Of a DNA stretch of 64,000 nucleotides, positions 1 to 8,146 are shown piece by piece (position 1 is the stretch's first letter; each line of letters begins with the position of its first letter). The notes beneath the pieces were generated by a model. The model worked only from the letters and a program-made list of their open reading frames with translations. It was not told where the DNA came from and made no database searches. Both the position numbers and the translations under genes were made by a program. Source of the DNA: WVYX01 sp039592335 (lineage in GTDB: Bacteria > Gemmatimonadota > Gemmatimonadetes > Gemmatimonadales > GWC2-71-9); assembly GCA_039592335.1 (NCBI GenBank), contig JBDHBX010000012.1:1-64000 (forward strand), read 5' to 3'.

Positions 1-1
1 C

Positions 2-118
2 ACGAAGATGACCATTCAGTTGATCACGCCGATCGCGATGGAGGAGGGCTTGCGCTTCGCGATTCGGGAGGGCGGCCGCACCGTCGGCGCCGGCGTGGTC
101 ACCAAGATCCTGGAGTAG
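2..118 (+). CDS. tuf: Elongation factor Tu, C-terminal fragment
   Basis: The last 38 residues of EF-Tu, the GTPase that delivers aminoacyl-tRNA to the ribosome, are read in frame from base 2 to a TAG stop. The tail contains the family's closing beta-barrel signature (TPIAMEEGLRFAIREGG, then GAGVVTKILE). The 5' part lies outside the window. The stop is 16 bases upstream of rpsJ, the common str-S10 junction, so tuf probably belongs to the same transcript. Confidence 0.95.
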   Translation, partial: TKMTIQLITPIAMEEGLRFAIREGGRTVGAGVVTKILE

Positions 119-134
119 ACGGCCGGAGGCCAGC

Positions 135-443
135 ATGGCAGGACAAATCCGGATCCGCTTGAAGGCGTTCGACCACGTGGTCCTGGATCAGGCCGCGGCC
201 GACATCGTGCGTACGGTTGAGAAGACCGGCGCGGCGGTCTCGGGCCCGATCCCGCTGCCGACGAAGACGTCGCGCTGGACCGTGTTGCGAAGCCCGCATG
301 TGGACAAGAAGAGTCGCGAGCAGTTCGAGCTCAAGACGCACAAGCGCCTGATCGAGATTCTCGATTCGCGGGCGCAGACGGTGGACGCTCTGACGAAGCT
401 GGATCTGCCGGCGGGTGTGGACGTCGAGATCAAGGTCGAGTGA
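135..443 (+). CDS. rpsJ: 30S ribosomal protein S10 (NusE)
   Basis: 102 residues, the normal S10 length. S10 sits in the 30S head and, as NusE, pairs with NusB in transcription antitermination. The N-terminal IRIRLKAFDH strand-helix, the LPTK turn and the basic loop around RSPHVDKKSREQF are all present. The ATG follows a GGAGG ribosome-binding site (about 125-129). It opens the S10 cluster here. Its stop overlaps the alternative GTG start of rplC. Confidence 0.98.
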   Translation: MAGQIRIRLKAFDHVVLDQAAADIVRTVEKTGAAVSGPIPLPTKTSRWTVLRSPHVDKKSREQFELKTHKRLIEILDSRAQTVDALTKLDLPAGVDVEIKVE

Positions 444-445
444 CG

Positions 446-1090
446 ATGAATGGACTGATCGGCCGCAAGCTGGGCATGGCCCGGATCTTCAGTGACGAGG
501 GGGACGCGGTTCCCGTTACGGTGATCGAGGCCGGCCCGTGCCCCGTCCTGCAGGTGAAGGACGCGACGGGACAGTCGCGGGCTGTGCAGCTCGGCTTCGG
601 CGCGCGCAAAGCGAAGCGCACGAGCAAGGCCCTCGCGGGCCACACGGCGACGGCGGGGGTGGAGGCCGCGCCGCGGGTGCTGCGGGACTTCCCGCTCCCC
701 GAGGCGGAGGGTGAGGCTCCCAAGCCCGGCGATGTGGTCACGGTCGAGATCTTCCAGGCCGGTGACACCGTCAAGGTGACGGGCACGACCAAGGGCCGAG
801 GCTTCCAGGGCGTGGTGAAGCGCTACGGCTTCCGCGGCGGTCCGGCGTCGCACGGCAGCACCCGCCGTCGTCGGCCGGGGAGTATGGGACCGGGCACCGA
901 TCCGTCCCGTGTGATCAAGGGCAAGAAGCTGCCGGGTCAGTATGGTGCGACCCGGCACACCGAATTGGGGCTCAAGGTGGTCCGGGTCGACGCCGAGCGG
1001 AACCTGCTGTTCATTCGCGGCGCGGTGCCGGGTCCGACCCGAGGCATCCTGCAGGTGCGCAAACAGGGAGGCCGGAGCCGCTATGCTTGA
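446..1090 (+). CDS. rplC: 50S ribosomal protein L3
   Basis: 214 residues. L3 binds the 3' end of 23S rRNA early in 50S assembly. The N-terminal GLIGRKLGM motif, the GRGFQGVVKRYGF loop and the GQYGATR segment, which reaches towards the peptidyl transferase centre, are conserved. The ATG at 446 is preferred because it puts the protein start at the family position (MNGLIG). An in-frame GTG at 440 would add two residues and overlap the rpsJ stop. The 3' end overlaps rplD by 8 bases, suggesting coupled translation. Confidence 0.97.
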   Translation: MNGLIGRKLGMARIFSDEGDAVPVTVIEAGPCPVLQVKDATGQSRAVQLGFGARKAKRTSKALAGHTATAGVEAAPRVLRDFPLPEAEGEAPKPGDVVTVEIFQAGDTVKVTGTTKGRGFQGVVKRYGFRGGPASHGSTRRRRPGSMGPGTDPSRVIKGKKLPGQYGATRHTELGLKVVRVDAERNLLFIRGAVPGPTRGILQVRKQGGRSRYA

Positions 1091-1874
1091 GGCGCAGCTC
1101 TATACGGCGGAAGCGAAGCAGAAGGGGAGCTACGCGCTGCCCGAGGAATTCGACGGCACGGTCAATCGGGCGGTGTTGTACCATGCGGTACGCGCTCACC
1201 GGAACAACCTGCGCCAGGGCACGCACTCCACCAAGACCCGGGCCGAGGTCTCGGGCGGCAGCCGCAAGCCGTGGCGTCAGAAGGGCACCGGTCGGGCCCG
1301 CCAGGGCACGACCCGCGCCGCGCAGTGGACCGGTGGTGGTGTGGTGTTCGGGCCGCGGCCCCGGAGCTACCAGACCGACCTCCCGCGCAAGGTGAAGCGG
1401 ATGGCGCGGCAGTCGGCGCTCAATGCCCGGGCCAACGAAGGGGCGATCCACGTCATCGAGGCGCTCGAGTTCGAGGAGCCAAAGACCCGACGGATGATCG
1501 ACCTGCTCGACAAGCTCGGACTGGCCGGTGGCAAGGTCCTGGTGCTCACCACGGAGGCGCGGCCCGAGGTGTACTTGTCGGGGCGCAACCTCCGTACCGT
1601 GCACGTCACGCGGTATGCGGATGCCTCGCCGTACGAGATCCTCTGGTCCGACGCGGTCGTGGTGGAGCAGGCCGCCATCGGTGGCCACGCCGTCAAGGGC
1701 AAGGCTGTCAAGACGGCCGGTCGAGCGACGCGGGCCCAGCGGGCAACGGAGGGCACCGCCGAGAAGAAGGCGGTTGGCCGGGCGGCGTCCAAGAAGCGGG
1801 CCACTGCCAAGAAATCCACCAGTAAGACAAAGTCGTCGGCGAAGAAGGCCAAGACGACGAAGAAGAAAGGATAG
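1083..1874 (+). CDS. rplD: 50S ribosomal protein L4 with a long basic C-terminal tail
   Basis: 263 residues; L4 lines the exit tunnel and contacts 23S domain I. The core (about residues 1-200) has the conserved internal loop (SGGSRKPWRQKGTGRARQG) and the GGGVVFGP motif. A tail of about 60 residues, rich in Lys, Ala, Thr and Ser (ending KKAKTTKKKG), extends beyond the roughly 205 residues typical of the family and looks like histone H1 low-complexity sequence. The start ATG lies inside the end of rplC. A similar tail occurs on L30 in this cluster. Confidence 0.97.
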   Translation: MLEAQLYTAEAKQKGSYALPEEFDGTVNRAVLYHAVRAHRNNLRQGTHSTKTRAEVSGGSRKPWRQKGTGRARQGTTRAAQWTGGGVVFGPRPRSYQTDLPRKVKRMARQSALNARANEGAIHVIEALEFEEPKTRRMIDLLDKLGLAGGKVLVLTTEARPEVYLSGRNLRTVHVTRYADASPYEILWSDAVVVEQAAIGGHAVKGKAVKTAGRATRAQRATEGTAEKKAVGRAASKKRATAKKSTSKTKSSAKKAKTTKKKG

Positions 1875-1879
1875 CGGCC

Positions 1880-2167
1880 GTGCCTGATCGCTATCACGCA
1901 GTGGTTCGTCCCGTGGTAACGGAGAAGTCGTCAGCGGTGTACGGCGAGCGATTGGAGTACACGTTCGAGGTGCACCCCAAGGCGACGAAGCACGACATTC
2001 GCGACGCGATCGAGTCCCTGTTCGACGTCACCGTGACGAAGGTTCGCACGCTCCAGCAGCCAGCGAAGCGCCGCACTCGCGGACGCACCGAAGGTCGGCG
2101 GAAGCGCTGGAAGAAGGCCTACGTGCGACTGAGAGACGGCGACTCGATCGAGATCTTCGAGGGCTAG
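1880..2167 (+). CDS. rplW: 50S ribosomal protein L23
   Basis: 95 residues. L23 sits at the tunnel exit, where trigger factor and SRP dock. The family start (RYHAVVRPVVTEKS) and the YTFEVHPKATKHDIRDAIE block are clear. The GTG start lies 5 bases after the rplD stop. The protein keeps the basic arm (KRRTRGRTEGRRKRWKKAYV) of the full-length bacterial form. Confidence 0.97.
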   Translation: MPDRYHAVVRPVVTEKSSAVYGERLEYTFEVHPKATKHDIRDAIESLFDVTVTKVRTLQQPAKRRTRGRTEGRRKRWKKAYVRLRDGDSIEIFEG

Positions 2168-2171
2168 AGCG

Positions 2172-3011
2172 ATGGGCATTCGACAGTTCCGGCCGATCAG
2201 CCCCGGCACCCGGTTCCGCTCGGTCTCCGATTTCGCGGAGGTCACGAGCGGTGAGCCGGAGAAGTCGCTGCTCGAGCCGCTGAAGAAGCGGGGCGGGCGC
2301 AACAATCAGGGGCATCAGACGGCGCGGCACCGCGGGGGCGGCCACAAGCGGCGCTACCGTCGGATCGACTTCAAGCGCAACAAGCACGGCGTGCCGGGCA
2401 AGGTGGCGCAGATCGAGTACGATCCGAATCGATCGGCGCGTATCGCGCTGGTGGTCTACGCCGACGGCGAGAAGCGCTATATCGTCCACCCGCGCGGGCT
2501 GCGGGTGGGCGATGCGGTGGTTGCGGGCCCGGGCAGCGACATCCGTACGGGCAACGCGCTGCCGCTGTCCGAGATCCCCCTCGGTACCACGGTGCACTGC
2601 ATCGAGCTCAAGCGCGGCAAGGGTGCGCAGCTCTGCCGCTCGGCTGGTACGGGCGCGCAGGTCATGGCGAAGGAAGGTCACAACGTGGCGCTCCGGCTGC
2701 GCAGTGGCGAGGTGCGGATGGTGCGGGCCGAGTGCGTCGCTACGATCGGCGAAGTGGGCAACGCCGAGCACGAGTTGGCGAAAGTCGGCAAGGCCGGCAA
2801 GACCCGCTGGATGGGCCGACGGCCCAAGGTGCGCGGTGTTGCCATGAACCCGGTCGATCACCCGCTGGGTGGCGGTGAGGGCAAGGCGTCGGGCGGCCGT
2901 CCCCCGGTCTCGCCGTGGGGCAAGCCCGAGGGCAAGAAGACACGCAAGAAGAAGAAGGCGAGCACCAAGCTCATCCTGCGCGGTCGCAAGCGCGGGAAGG
3001 CAACGAAGTAG
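2172..3011 (+). CDS. rplB: 50S ribosomal protein L2
   Basis: 279 residues, standard length. L2 is needed for subunit association and peptidyl transferase activity. It has the GRNNQGHQTARHRGGGHKR block near residue 45 and the NPVDHPLGGGEGK motif near residue 235, which carries the conserved His close to the catalytic centre. The C-terminus is Lys/Arg-rich, as usual for L2. The ATG is 4 bases after rplW. Confidence 0.98.
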   Translation: MGIRQFRPISPGTRFRSVSDFAEVTSGEPEKSLLEPLKKRGGRNNQGHQTARHRGGGHKRRYRRIDFKRNKHGVPGKVAQIEYDPNRSARIALVVYADGEKRYIVHPRGLRVGDAVVAGPGSDIRTGNALPLSEIPLGTTVHCIELKRGKGAQLCRSAGTGAQVMAKEGHNVALRLRSGEVRMVRAECVATIGEVGNAEHELAKVGKAGKTRWMGRRPKVRGVAMNPVDHPLGGGEGKASGGRPPVSPWGKPEGKKTRKKKKASTKLILRGRKRGKATK

Positions 3012-3023
3012 GACGGGAATCGC

Positions 3024-3317
3024 ATGTCGAGAAGCATCAAGAAGGGACCGTACGTCGCGGAGTCGCTGGTTGCGAGAATCCGTGCACTCAACGAGACGAA
3101 CGAAAAGCGGGTCATCAAGACCTGGTCTCGGGCGTCCACCATTACGCCGGACTTCGTGGGCCACACGGTCGCGGTCCACAACGGCAACAAGTTCATCCCC
3201 GTGTATGTCACGGAGAACATGGTGGGCCACAAGCTCGGCGAGTTCGCACCAACGCGCCTGTTCCGTGGCCACAGCGGCAAGCTGGCGGCGGACAAGAAGG
3301 CCGCACCGGCGTCGTAA
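3024..3317 (+). CDS. rpsS: 30S ribosomal protein S19
   Basis: 97 residues. S19 forms a complex with S13 in the 30S head. The family start SRSIKKGPYV, the ATTITPDFVGHT-like strand (here STITPDFVGHTVAVHNG) and the KLGEFAPTR motif are conserved. The ATG is 12 bases after rplB, in the normal S10 order. Confidence 0.98.
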   Translation: MSRSIKKGPYVAESLVARIRALNETNEKRVIKTWSRASTITPDFVGHTVAVHNGNKFIPVYVTENMVGHKLGEFAPTRLFRGHSGKLAADKKAAPAS

Positions 3318-3329
3318 GGAGAGTCGACG

Positions 3330-3689
3330 ATGGCAGGCAGGGCGATTCAGCGCTGGGTCCGTCAATCCCCACGGAAGATGCGGCTGGTGATTGACACGAT
3401 CCGCGGGAAGGACGTCAACGAGGCGTACGCGTTGCTCAAGTTCTCGAAGAAGCACGCGGCCCAGCAGATCGAGAAGGTGCTACGGTCAGCCGTGGCGAAT
3501 GCGGAGCAGGATGCGATCCGCAACAACGAGGCCTTCGACGTGGATCAACTCGTCGTGGATTATGCGGTCGTCAACGAGGGCACCACGCTGTGGCGCTTCC
3601 GTGCCGCGGCCATGGGCCGGGCGGCCCCGATCCGGAAGCGGACGAGCCACGTGGAGATTCGGGTCCAGGCGAGGGAGGAGAGAGCGTAG
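3330..3689 (+). CDS. rplV: 50S ribosomal protein L22
   Basis: 119 residues. L22 contacts all six 23S domains and its beta-hairpin lines the exit tunnel. The motif QSPRKMRLVIDTIRGK is at the N-terminus and the hairpin (RFRAAAMGRAAPIRKRTSH) is near residue 90. It follows a GGAGAG-like ribosome-binding site and ends within the GTG start of rpsC (TAGTG overlap). Confidence 0.98.
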   Translation: MAGRAIQRWVRQSPRKMRLVIDTIRGKDVNEAYALLKFSKKHAAQQIEKVLRSAVANAEQDAIRNNEAFDVDQLVVDYAVVNEGTTLWRFRAAAMGRAAPIRKRTSHVEIRVQAREERA

Positions 3690-4348
3690 TGGGTCAGAAA
3701 ACCCATCCCTACGGGTTCCGGCTCGGCATCGTCAAGCCGTGGCGCTCCCGCTGGTACGCTGGGAGCGAGTTCCCGGCTCTGCTCAAAGAGGACGAGCTGA
3801 TCCGGAGATACTTGAAGACGCGGCTGTCGCACGCCGCGGTCTCCGACGTGCACATCGAGCGGAAACCCGGGAAAGTAACGGTCACGGTCTTTACCGGGCG
3901 TCCCGGGGTCGTGATCGGGAAGCGCGGCGCCGAGGTGGACAAGTTGCGCGACGAGCTGGCCCAGCTCACGGGGAACGAGGTGGGCATCAACGTCGAGGAG
4001 ATCAAGCGGCCGGAGCTCGACGCCCAGTTGGTGGCCGACAACGTGGCTCACCAGCTGCAGCAGCGCGTGTCCTTCCGCCGGGCGATGAAGCGCGTGCTCC
4101 AGAGCGCGATGCGCATGGGCGCCCAGGGCATCAAGGTCAAGACCTCCGGGCGCCTCGGCGGAGCCGAGATTGCGCGGACCGAAGGTTATCACGAGGGCCG
4201 CGTGCCGCTGCACACGCTGCGCGCGGACGTCGACTATGGTGTGGCGACGGCCAAGACCACGTACGGCGCCATTGGGATCAAGGTGTGGATCTTCAAGGGT
4301 GAAGTGATGGAAGATGGCCACGGCCGCACATACAGCACGGGAGCATAG
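3689..4348 (+). CDS. rpsC: 30S ribosomal protein S3
   Basis: 219 residues. S3 lies at the mRNA entry channel and has a KH domain. The family start GQKTHPYGFRLGIVKPW fixes the GTG at 3689, which overlaps the rplV stop by one base. A longer upstream in-frame ORF is only an extension into rplV. The KH-type GRPGVVIGKRGAEV loop is near residue 70 and the C-terminal GVATAKTTYGAIGIKVWI strand is intact. Confidence 0.97.
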   Translation: MGQKTHPYGFRLGIVKPWRSRWYAGSEFPALLKEDELIRRYLKTRLSHAAVSDVHIERKPGKVTVTVFTGRPGVVIGKRGAEVDKLRDELAQLTGNEVGINVEEIKRPELDAQLVADNVAHQLQQRVSFRRAMKRVLQSAMRMGAQGIKVKTSGRLGGAEIARTEGYHEGRVPLHTLRADVDYGVATAKTTYGAIGIKVWIFKGEVMEDGHGRTYSTGA

Positions 4349-4351
4349 CGG

Positions 4352-4765
4352 ATGCTGGCGCCGAAGCGAGTGAAGTACCGCAAGCAGATGAAGGGCCGCA
4401 CCAGAGGCCACGCGACCCGTGGGAATACCGTCGCGTTCGGGCAGTACGGCCTGATGACCCTCGATCCGGGCTGGATCAGCAGCCGGCAGATAGAGGCGGC
4501 ACGCGTTGCGATGACGCGTGAAATGAAGCGTGGCGGCAAGATCTGGATCCGGATCTTCCCGGACAAGCCGATCACCAAGAAGCCGGCCGAAACCCGGATG
4601 GGGAAGGGGAAGGGCAATCCCGAAGCGTGGGTCGCGGTCGTAAAGCCCGGCAGAGTGCTGTTCGAGGCGGAGGGCATTCCGGTCGATGTGGCCCGGCGGG
4701 CGTTCCGGCTGGCGGCGGCCAAGCTGCCGCTGAACACGCGCTTCATATCGCGCGAGGAAAGCTAG
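4352..4765 (+). CDS. rplP: 50S ribosomal protein L16
   Basis: 137 residues. L16 helps shape the A site and supports late 50S assembly. It has the start MLAPKRVKYRKQMKGR, the QIEAARVAMTR helix and the FPDKPITKKPAETRMGKGKG segment around the arginine that oxygenases hydroxylate in some bacteria. The ATG is 3 bases after rpsC. Confidence 0.98.
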   Translation: MLAPKRVKYRKQMKGRTRGHATRGNTVAFGQYGLMTLDPGWISSRQIEAARVAMTREMKRGGKIWIRIFPDKPITKKPAETRMGKGKGNPEAWVAVVKPGRVLFEAEGIPVDVARRAFRLAAAKLPLNTRFISREES

Positions 4766-4769
4766 ACCC

Positions 4770-4991
4770 ATGGCACTGAAAGACGCCGAGCAGAAGCCGT
4801 TGACAGGGGTGCAGCTCCGCGAGCTCAGCACCGAGGACCTCCAGGTGGAGCTGCAGCAACTCAAGGACGCGCGGTTCCGTCTCAAGTTCCGGTCCGCCAC
4901 AGAGGCGATCGACAATCCGAGTCAGTTTCAGGTCTTGCGTCGCAACATAGCGCGGATCGAGACGGTGCTTCGCGAAAGGAAGCAGTCATGA
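4770..4991 (+). CDS. rpmC: 50S ribosomal protein L29
   Basis: 73 residues. L29 is a helical hairpin beside the tunnel exit. The LRELSTEDLQVELQQLKDA helix and the NPSQFQVLRRNIARIETVL helix match the family. The end overlaps rpsQ by four bases (ATGA), the classic translational-coupling arrangement. Confidence 0.97.
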   Translation: MALKDAEQKPLTGVQLRELSTEDLQVELQQLKDARFRLKFRSATEAIDNPSQFQVLRRNIARIETVLRERKQS

Positions 4992-5254
4992 GTCAGGAAG
5001 CCAGCGCGCGACCGCGGCGCAAGATGCGCACAGGCATCGTGGTCAGCGACAAGATGACTGACACGGTGGTAGTGGAGCTCACCCGCCAGTTCGCGCATCC
5101 GCTGTATGGCAAACGGCTCACGCGGACGAAGCGGGTCAAAGCGCACGACAAGCAGGGGGCACACACCGGTGACACGGTGCGAATCCTCGAGACGCGCCCC
5201 GTGTCGAAGACCAAGCGGTGGCGCGTCGTCGAGATCGTGAACCGGGCTGAGTAA
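4988..5254 (+). CDS. rpsQ: 30S ribosomal protein S17
   Basis: 88 residues. S17 is an OB-fold primary 16S-binding protein. The motifs GIVVSDKMTDTVVVE, FAHPLYGKRLTRTKRVKAHD and GDTVRILETRPVSKTKRWRV are all conserved. The start overlaps the rpmC stop (ATGA). Confidence 0.98.
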   Translation: MSQEASARPRRKMRTGIVVSDKMTDTVVVELTRQFAHPLYGKRLTRTKRVKAHDKQGAHTGDTVRILETRPVSKTKRWRVVEIVNRAE

Positions 5255-5265
5255 GTGAGGGCGAC

Positions 5266-5634
5266 GTGATTCAGCAAGAGTCGATCGTCAGGATCGCCGA
5301 CAACTCCGGCGCACGCCGCGCGCTCGTCATTCGGGTGCTCGGCGGCAGCCGGCGGAGGTACGCCCGGGTCGGCGACGTGGTGGTTGTGGCGATCAAGGAC
5401 GCGCTGCCGAACAGCCAGGTGAAGAAGGGTGAGGTCGCCAAAGCGGTCGTGGTGCGCACGGCGAAGGAGACCCGACGCCGCGATGGGAGCTACATCCGGT
5501 TCGACGAGAACGCGGCGGTGCTCATCAATGATGCCGGTGAGCCCAGGGCGACCCGAATCTTCGGGCCCGTCGGCCGAGAGCTGCGCGAGAAGCGGTTCAT
5601 GAAGATCGTCTCACTCGCGCCCGAGGTGCTGTGA
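5266..5634 (+). CDS. rplN: 50S ribosomal protein L14
   Basis: 122 residues, exactly the usual L14 length. L14 forms an intersubunit bridge and is the docking site of the silencing factor RsfS. The start IQQESIVRIADNSGAR fixes the GTG at 5266, and the C-terminal GPVGRELREKRFMKIVSLAPEVL is typical. The last codons overlap the start region of rplX. Confidence 0.98.
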   Translation: MIQQESIVRIADNSGARRALVIRVLGGSRRRYARVGDVVVVAIKDALPNSQVKKGEVAKAVVVRTAKETRRRDGSYIRFDENAAVLINDAGEPRATRIFGPVGRELREKRFMKIVSLAPEVL

Positions 5635-6023
5635 TGAAACCGCTGGTTCACAAGAAGTCCAGGCGGAAGAACAAGCAGGAGTCCACGCCGGTGCGCCACA
5701 AGATGCGCGTTACCAGGGGTGATCGCGTGCGCGTAATCCGCGGCGAGGAGCGCGGGACCGAGGGGACGGTCATCCGGGTGCTGCCGAAGCAGAACCGGGT
5801 GGTCGTGGAGGGCGTGAACGTCGTCACCAAGCATCGGAAGGCGACGCAGACGGGAGAGGAAGGCGGGATCATCAAGTTCCCCGCGCCGATCCACGTGTCA
5901 AACGTCATGCTGTTGGACCCGAAATCCGGCGACCCGACGCGGGTCAGGCGCAAGAAAGACCAGGATGGGACGGTGGAGCGGCTGAGCGTGAAGTCGGGCC
6001 AGCCGATCCCGAGGAGCCGCTAG
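5634..6023 (+). CDS. rplX: 50S ribosomal protein L24
   Basis: 129 residues, somewhat longer than the family norm. L24 starts 50S assembly through a KOW-type SH3 barrel. The KOW motif (GDRVRVIRGEERGTEGTV) is near residue 30, followed by VEGVNVVTKHRK and the GGIIKFPAPIHVSNVML block. The N-terminus has an extra basic stretch of about 25 residues before the KOW motif. The ATG at 5634 overlaps the rplN stop by one base; an in-frame GTG at 5631 is the alternative. Confidence 0.95.
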   Translation: MKPLVHKKSRRKNKQESTPVRHKMRVTRGDRVRVIRGEERGTEGTVIRVLPKQNRVVVEGVNVVTKHRKATQTGEEGGIIKFPAPIHVSNVMLLDPKSGDPTRVRRKKDQDGTVERLSVKSGQPIPRSR

Positions 6024-6027
6024 AGTC

Positions 6028-6630
6028 ATGGCGAAGACGGAACAAGCGGTGCAGGAAGCGCCCGCGCCGGCACCCCGGCTGCGGGGGCATTACCAGGAGC
6101 GAGTCCGGCCAAAGCTCCTGCAGGAGTTCGGTTTCGACAACATTCACGAACTCCCGCGGTTGGAGAAGATCGTGCTCAACGTCGGGATCGGTGAGGCGCC
6201 CAAGAACCCCAAGATCCTGGACACCATCGTCGAGGAGCTTGGGGCCATCACGGGCCAGCGCCCGGTCATCACGCGGGCGCGGAAGGCCATCTCGAATTTC
6301 TCACTGCGGGCAGGCATGCCCATCGGCGTGCGTGTGACGTTACGCGGTACGCGGATGTACGAGTTCCTCGATCGATTCATCAACGTGGCGGTGCCGCGGA
6401 TTCGCGACTTCCGCGGCTTCCCCACGCGGTCGTTCGACGGACGCGGGAACTATACGGTCGGGATCCGTGAGCAAATGGTGTTCCCCGAGATCGACTACGA
6501 CAAGGTAGAGAAGATCCACGGGATGGACATCACGTTCGTCACGACGGCGGGTCGGGACGACGTGGGAATGGCCCTGCTGCGGGAGATGGGAATGCCGTTC
6601 CGTGGCGAGACGCCCGTTCAGATCGGCTAG
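6028..6630 (+). CDS. rplE: 50S ribosomal protein L5
   Basis: 200 residues, about 20 longer than typical because of an Ala/Pro-rich N-terminal extension (EAPAPAPRLRG) before the family start. L5 binds 5S rRNA and contacts the P-site tRNA elbow. The motifs PRLEKIVLNVGIGEA, TRARKAISNFSLRAGMPIG and RDFRGFPTRSFDGRGNYTVG are intact. It starts 4 bases after rplX. Confidence 0.97.
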   Translation: MAKTEQAVQEAPAPAPRLRGHYQERVRPKLLQEFGFDNIHELPRLEKIVLNVGIGEAPKNPKILDTIVEELGAITGQRPVITRARKAISNFSLRAGMPIGVRVTLRGTRMYEFLDRFINVAVPRIRDFRGFPTRSFDGRGNYTVGIREQMVFPEIDYDKVEKIHGMDITFVTTAGRDDVGMALLREMGMPFRGETPVQIG

Positions 6631-6646
6631 GAGGGAGTTCTCCGGT

Positions 6647-6832
6647 ATGGCGAAGAAGTGCCTGGTAGAGAAGTCGAAGCGGAAGCCCAAGTTCAAGGTC
6701 CGCGCGTATCACCGCTGCCAGCGATGCGGGCGCGCGCGGGCGTACACGCGAAAGTTTGGACTGTGCCGTATCTGCTTCAGGGAACTGGCGCTTCGGGGCG
6801 AGGTCCCCGGGGTGCGGAAGGCGAGTTGGTGA
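6647..6832 (+). CDS. rpsZ: 30S ribosomal protein S14, zinc-binding type
   Basis: 61 residues, the short Zn form of S14 rather than the ~100-residue Zn-free form. The zinc knuckle is formed by C-x2-C (CQRCGR) and C-x2-C (CRICF). The family start MAKKCLVEKSKRKPKF fixes the ATG at 6647; an upstream in-frame extension runs into rplE and is not supported. A GGAGGGAG ribosome-binding site precedes the ATG. Confidence 0.97.
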   Translation: MAKKCLVEKSKRKPKFKVRAYHRCQRCGRARAYTRKFGLCRICFRELALRGEVPGVRKASW

Positions 6833-6833
6833 G

Positions 6834-7223
6834 ATGACTGACCCCGTAGCCGACATGCTGACCCGGATCCGGAACGCCTGCCAGGCGGGTCACCGGAGGG
6901 TCGACATGCCGGTCTCGAAGTTCAAGGCCGAGATCGCACGCCTGCTGCGCGACAACCACTTCATTCAGGACTTCGCGGTGCTGGATGATGGGCGTCACGG
7001 GCTGCTGCGGATCTATCTCAAGTACCACAAGGATCGTCCGGTCATTCACGAGGTGCAGCGAGTGTCAAAGCCGGGGCTGCGTCGCTACGTGCGCGCTCGG
7101 GAGATTCCTCGTGTGAAGAACGGTCTGGGAATGGCGATCCTGTCTACTCCTCGTGGAGTGATGAGTGACCGCGATGCACGGCGCGCCCGCGTGGGTGGCG
7201 AGCTCGTCGCGGTGCTCTGGTAG
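6834..7223 (+). CDS. rpsH: 30S ribosomal protein S8
   Basis: 129 residues. S8 is a central-domain assembly protein and, in other bacteria, the translational repressor of the spc operon. The start TDPVADMLTRIRNA sets the ATG at 6834, one base after the S14 stop. The C-terminal signature STPRGVMSDRDARRARVGGE is present. No obvious S8-binding leader could be identified inside this tightly packed cluster. Confidence 0.97.
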   Translation: MTDPVADMLTRIRNACQAGHRRVDMPVSKFKAEIARLLRDNHFIQDFAVLDDGRHGLLRIYLKYHKDRPVIHEVQRVSKPGLRRYVRAREIPRVKNGLGMAILSTPRGVMSDRDARRARVGGELVAVLW

Positions 7224-7231
7224 GGGGAACG

Positions 7232-7774
7232 ATGTCGCGAGTCGGCAAGAGGCCGGTGCCGGTGCCCAAGGGGGTGACGGTGACGATCGAGGGTCATGAT
7301 GTCACCGTGAAGGGCCCCAAGGGAGAGCTCAAGCGGACCTTGCATCCGGAGATGCAGGTCAAGCAGGAAGACGGGGAGCTGCGCGTCGAGCGGCCGTCCG
7401 AGGTCGGCCGGCACAAGGCATTGCACGGCCTCACGCGGACGCTCCTGAACAACATGGTACTGGGGGTCGTCGAGGGGTTCTCCAAGCAGCTGGAGATCCA
7501 GGGTGTGGGATACAAGGCCGAGTCGATCTCGGGCGGTATTCGCCTGGTGGTGGGCTATTCGCACCCGGTGGAGTACGAGGCACCGGACGGTGTCAAGATT
7601 CTGGTCGAGAACCCCACCAACGTGAAGGTCGAGGGGATCGACAAGGAGCTGGTCGGCCATGTGGCGGCCGAGCTGCGGCGCGTCCGGCCTCCGGAGCCGT
7701 ACAAGGGGAAGGGCATCCGGTATGTGGGCGAGCATGTGCGCCGCAAGGCCGGGAAGACAGGAGCGAAGGCATGA
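7232..7774 (+). CDS. rplF: 50S ribosomal protein L6
   Basis: 180 residues. L6 lies near the factor-binding (sarcin-ricin) region and has two duplicated domains. It begins SRVGKRPVPVPKGV and ends with the second-domain signature RPPEPYKGKGIRYVGEHVRR. The gene overlaps rplR by four bases (ATGA). Confidence 0.98.
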   Translation: MSRVGKRPVPVPKGVTVTIEGHDVTVKGPKGELKRTLHPEMQVKQEDGELRVERPSEVGRHKALHGLTRTLLNNMVLGVVEGFSKQLEIQGVGYKAESISGGIRLVVGYSHPVEYEAPDGVKILVENPTNVKVEGIDKELVGHVAAELRRVRPPEPYKGKGIRYVGEHVRRKAGKTGAKA

Positions 7775-8142
7775 GGGCGCCACGTAAGCCCAAGACGCGG
7801 GCGGAGCGCCGCTATCGGCGGCACCTGCGTGCCCGCAAGAAGATCTCGGGAACCGCAGAGCGGCCGCGGCTGGTGGTGTACCGCTCGCTCAAATACACCT
7901 ACGCTCAGTTGGTGGACGACGACCGCGGCGCGACGCTGACGTCTGCCACCGAGCGCTCGGAAGGATACGAGCACGGCAAGGCGGGCAAGGTGGGCGCGGC
8001 GTTCGGCGTGGGCAAGTTGATTGCCAAGCGCGCCGGTGAGCTGGGCGTCAAGCGCGTGGTGTTCGACCGGGGTGGGTACCCCTACCATGGGCGCGTCAAG
8101 GCGGTGGCCGACGGCGCGCGCGACGGCGGATTGGAGTTCTAG
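7771..8142 (+). CDS. rplR: 50S ribosomal protein L18
   Basis: 123 residues. L18 binds 5S rRNA together with L5. The basic N-terminus (RRYRRHLRARKKISGTAERPR) and the C-terminal signature VVFDRGGYPYHGRVKAVADGARDGGLEF mark it clearly. It overlaps the end of rplF. Confidence 0.97.
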   Translation: MRAPRKPKTRAERRYRRHLRARKKISGTAERPRLVVYRSLKYTYAQLVDDDRGATLTSATERSEGYEHGKAGKVGAAFGVGKLIAKRAGELGVKRVVFDRGGYPYHGRVKAVADGARDGGLEF

Positions 8143-8146
8143 GACG

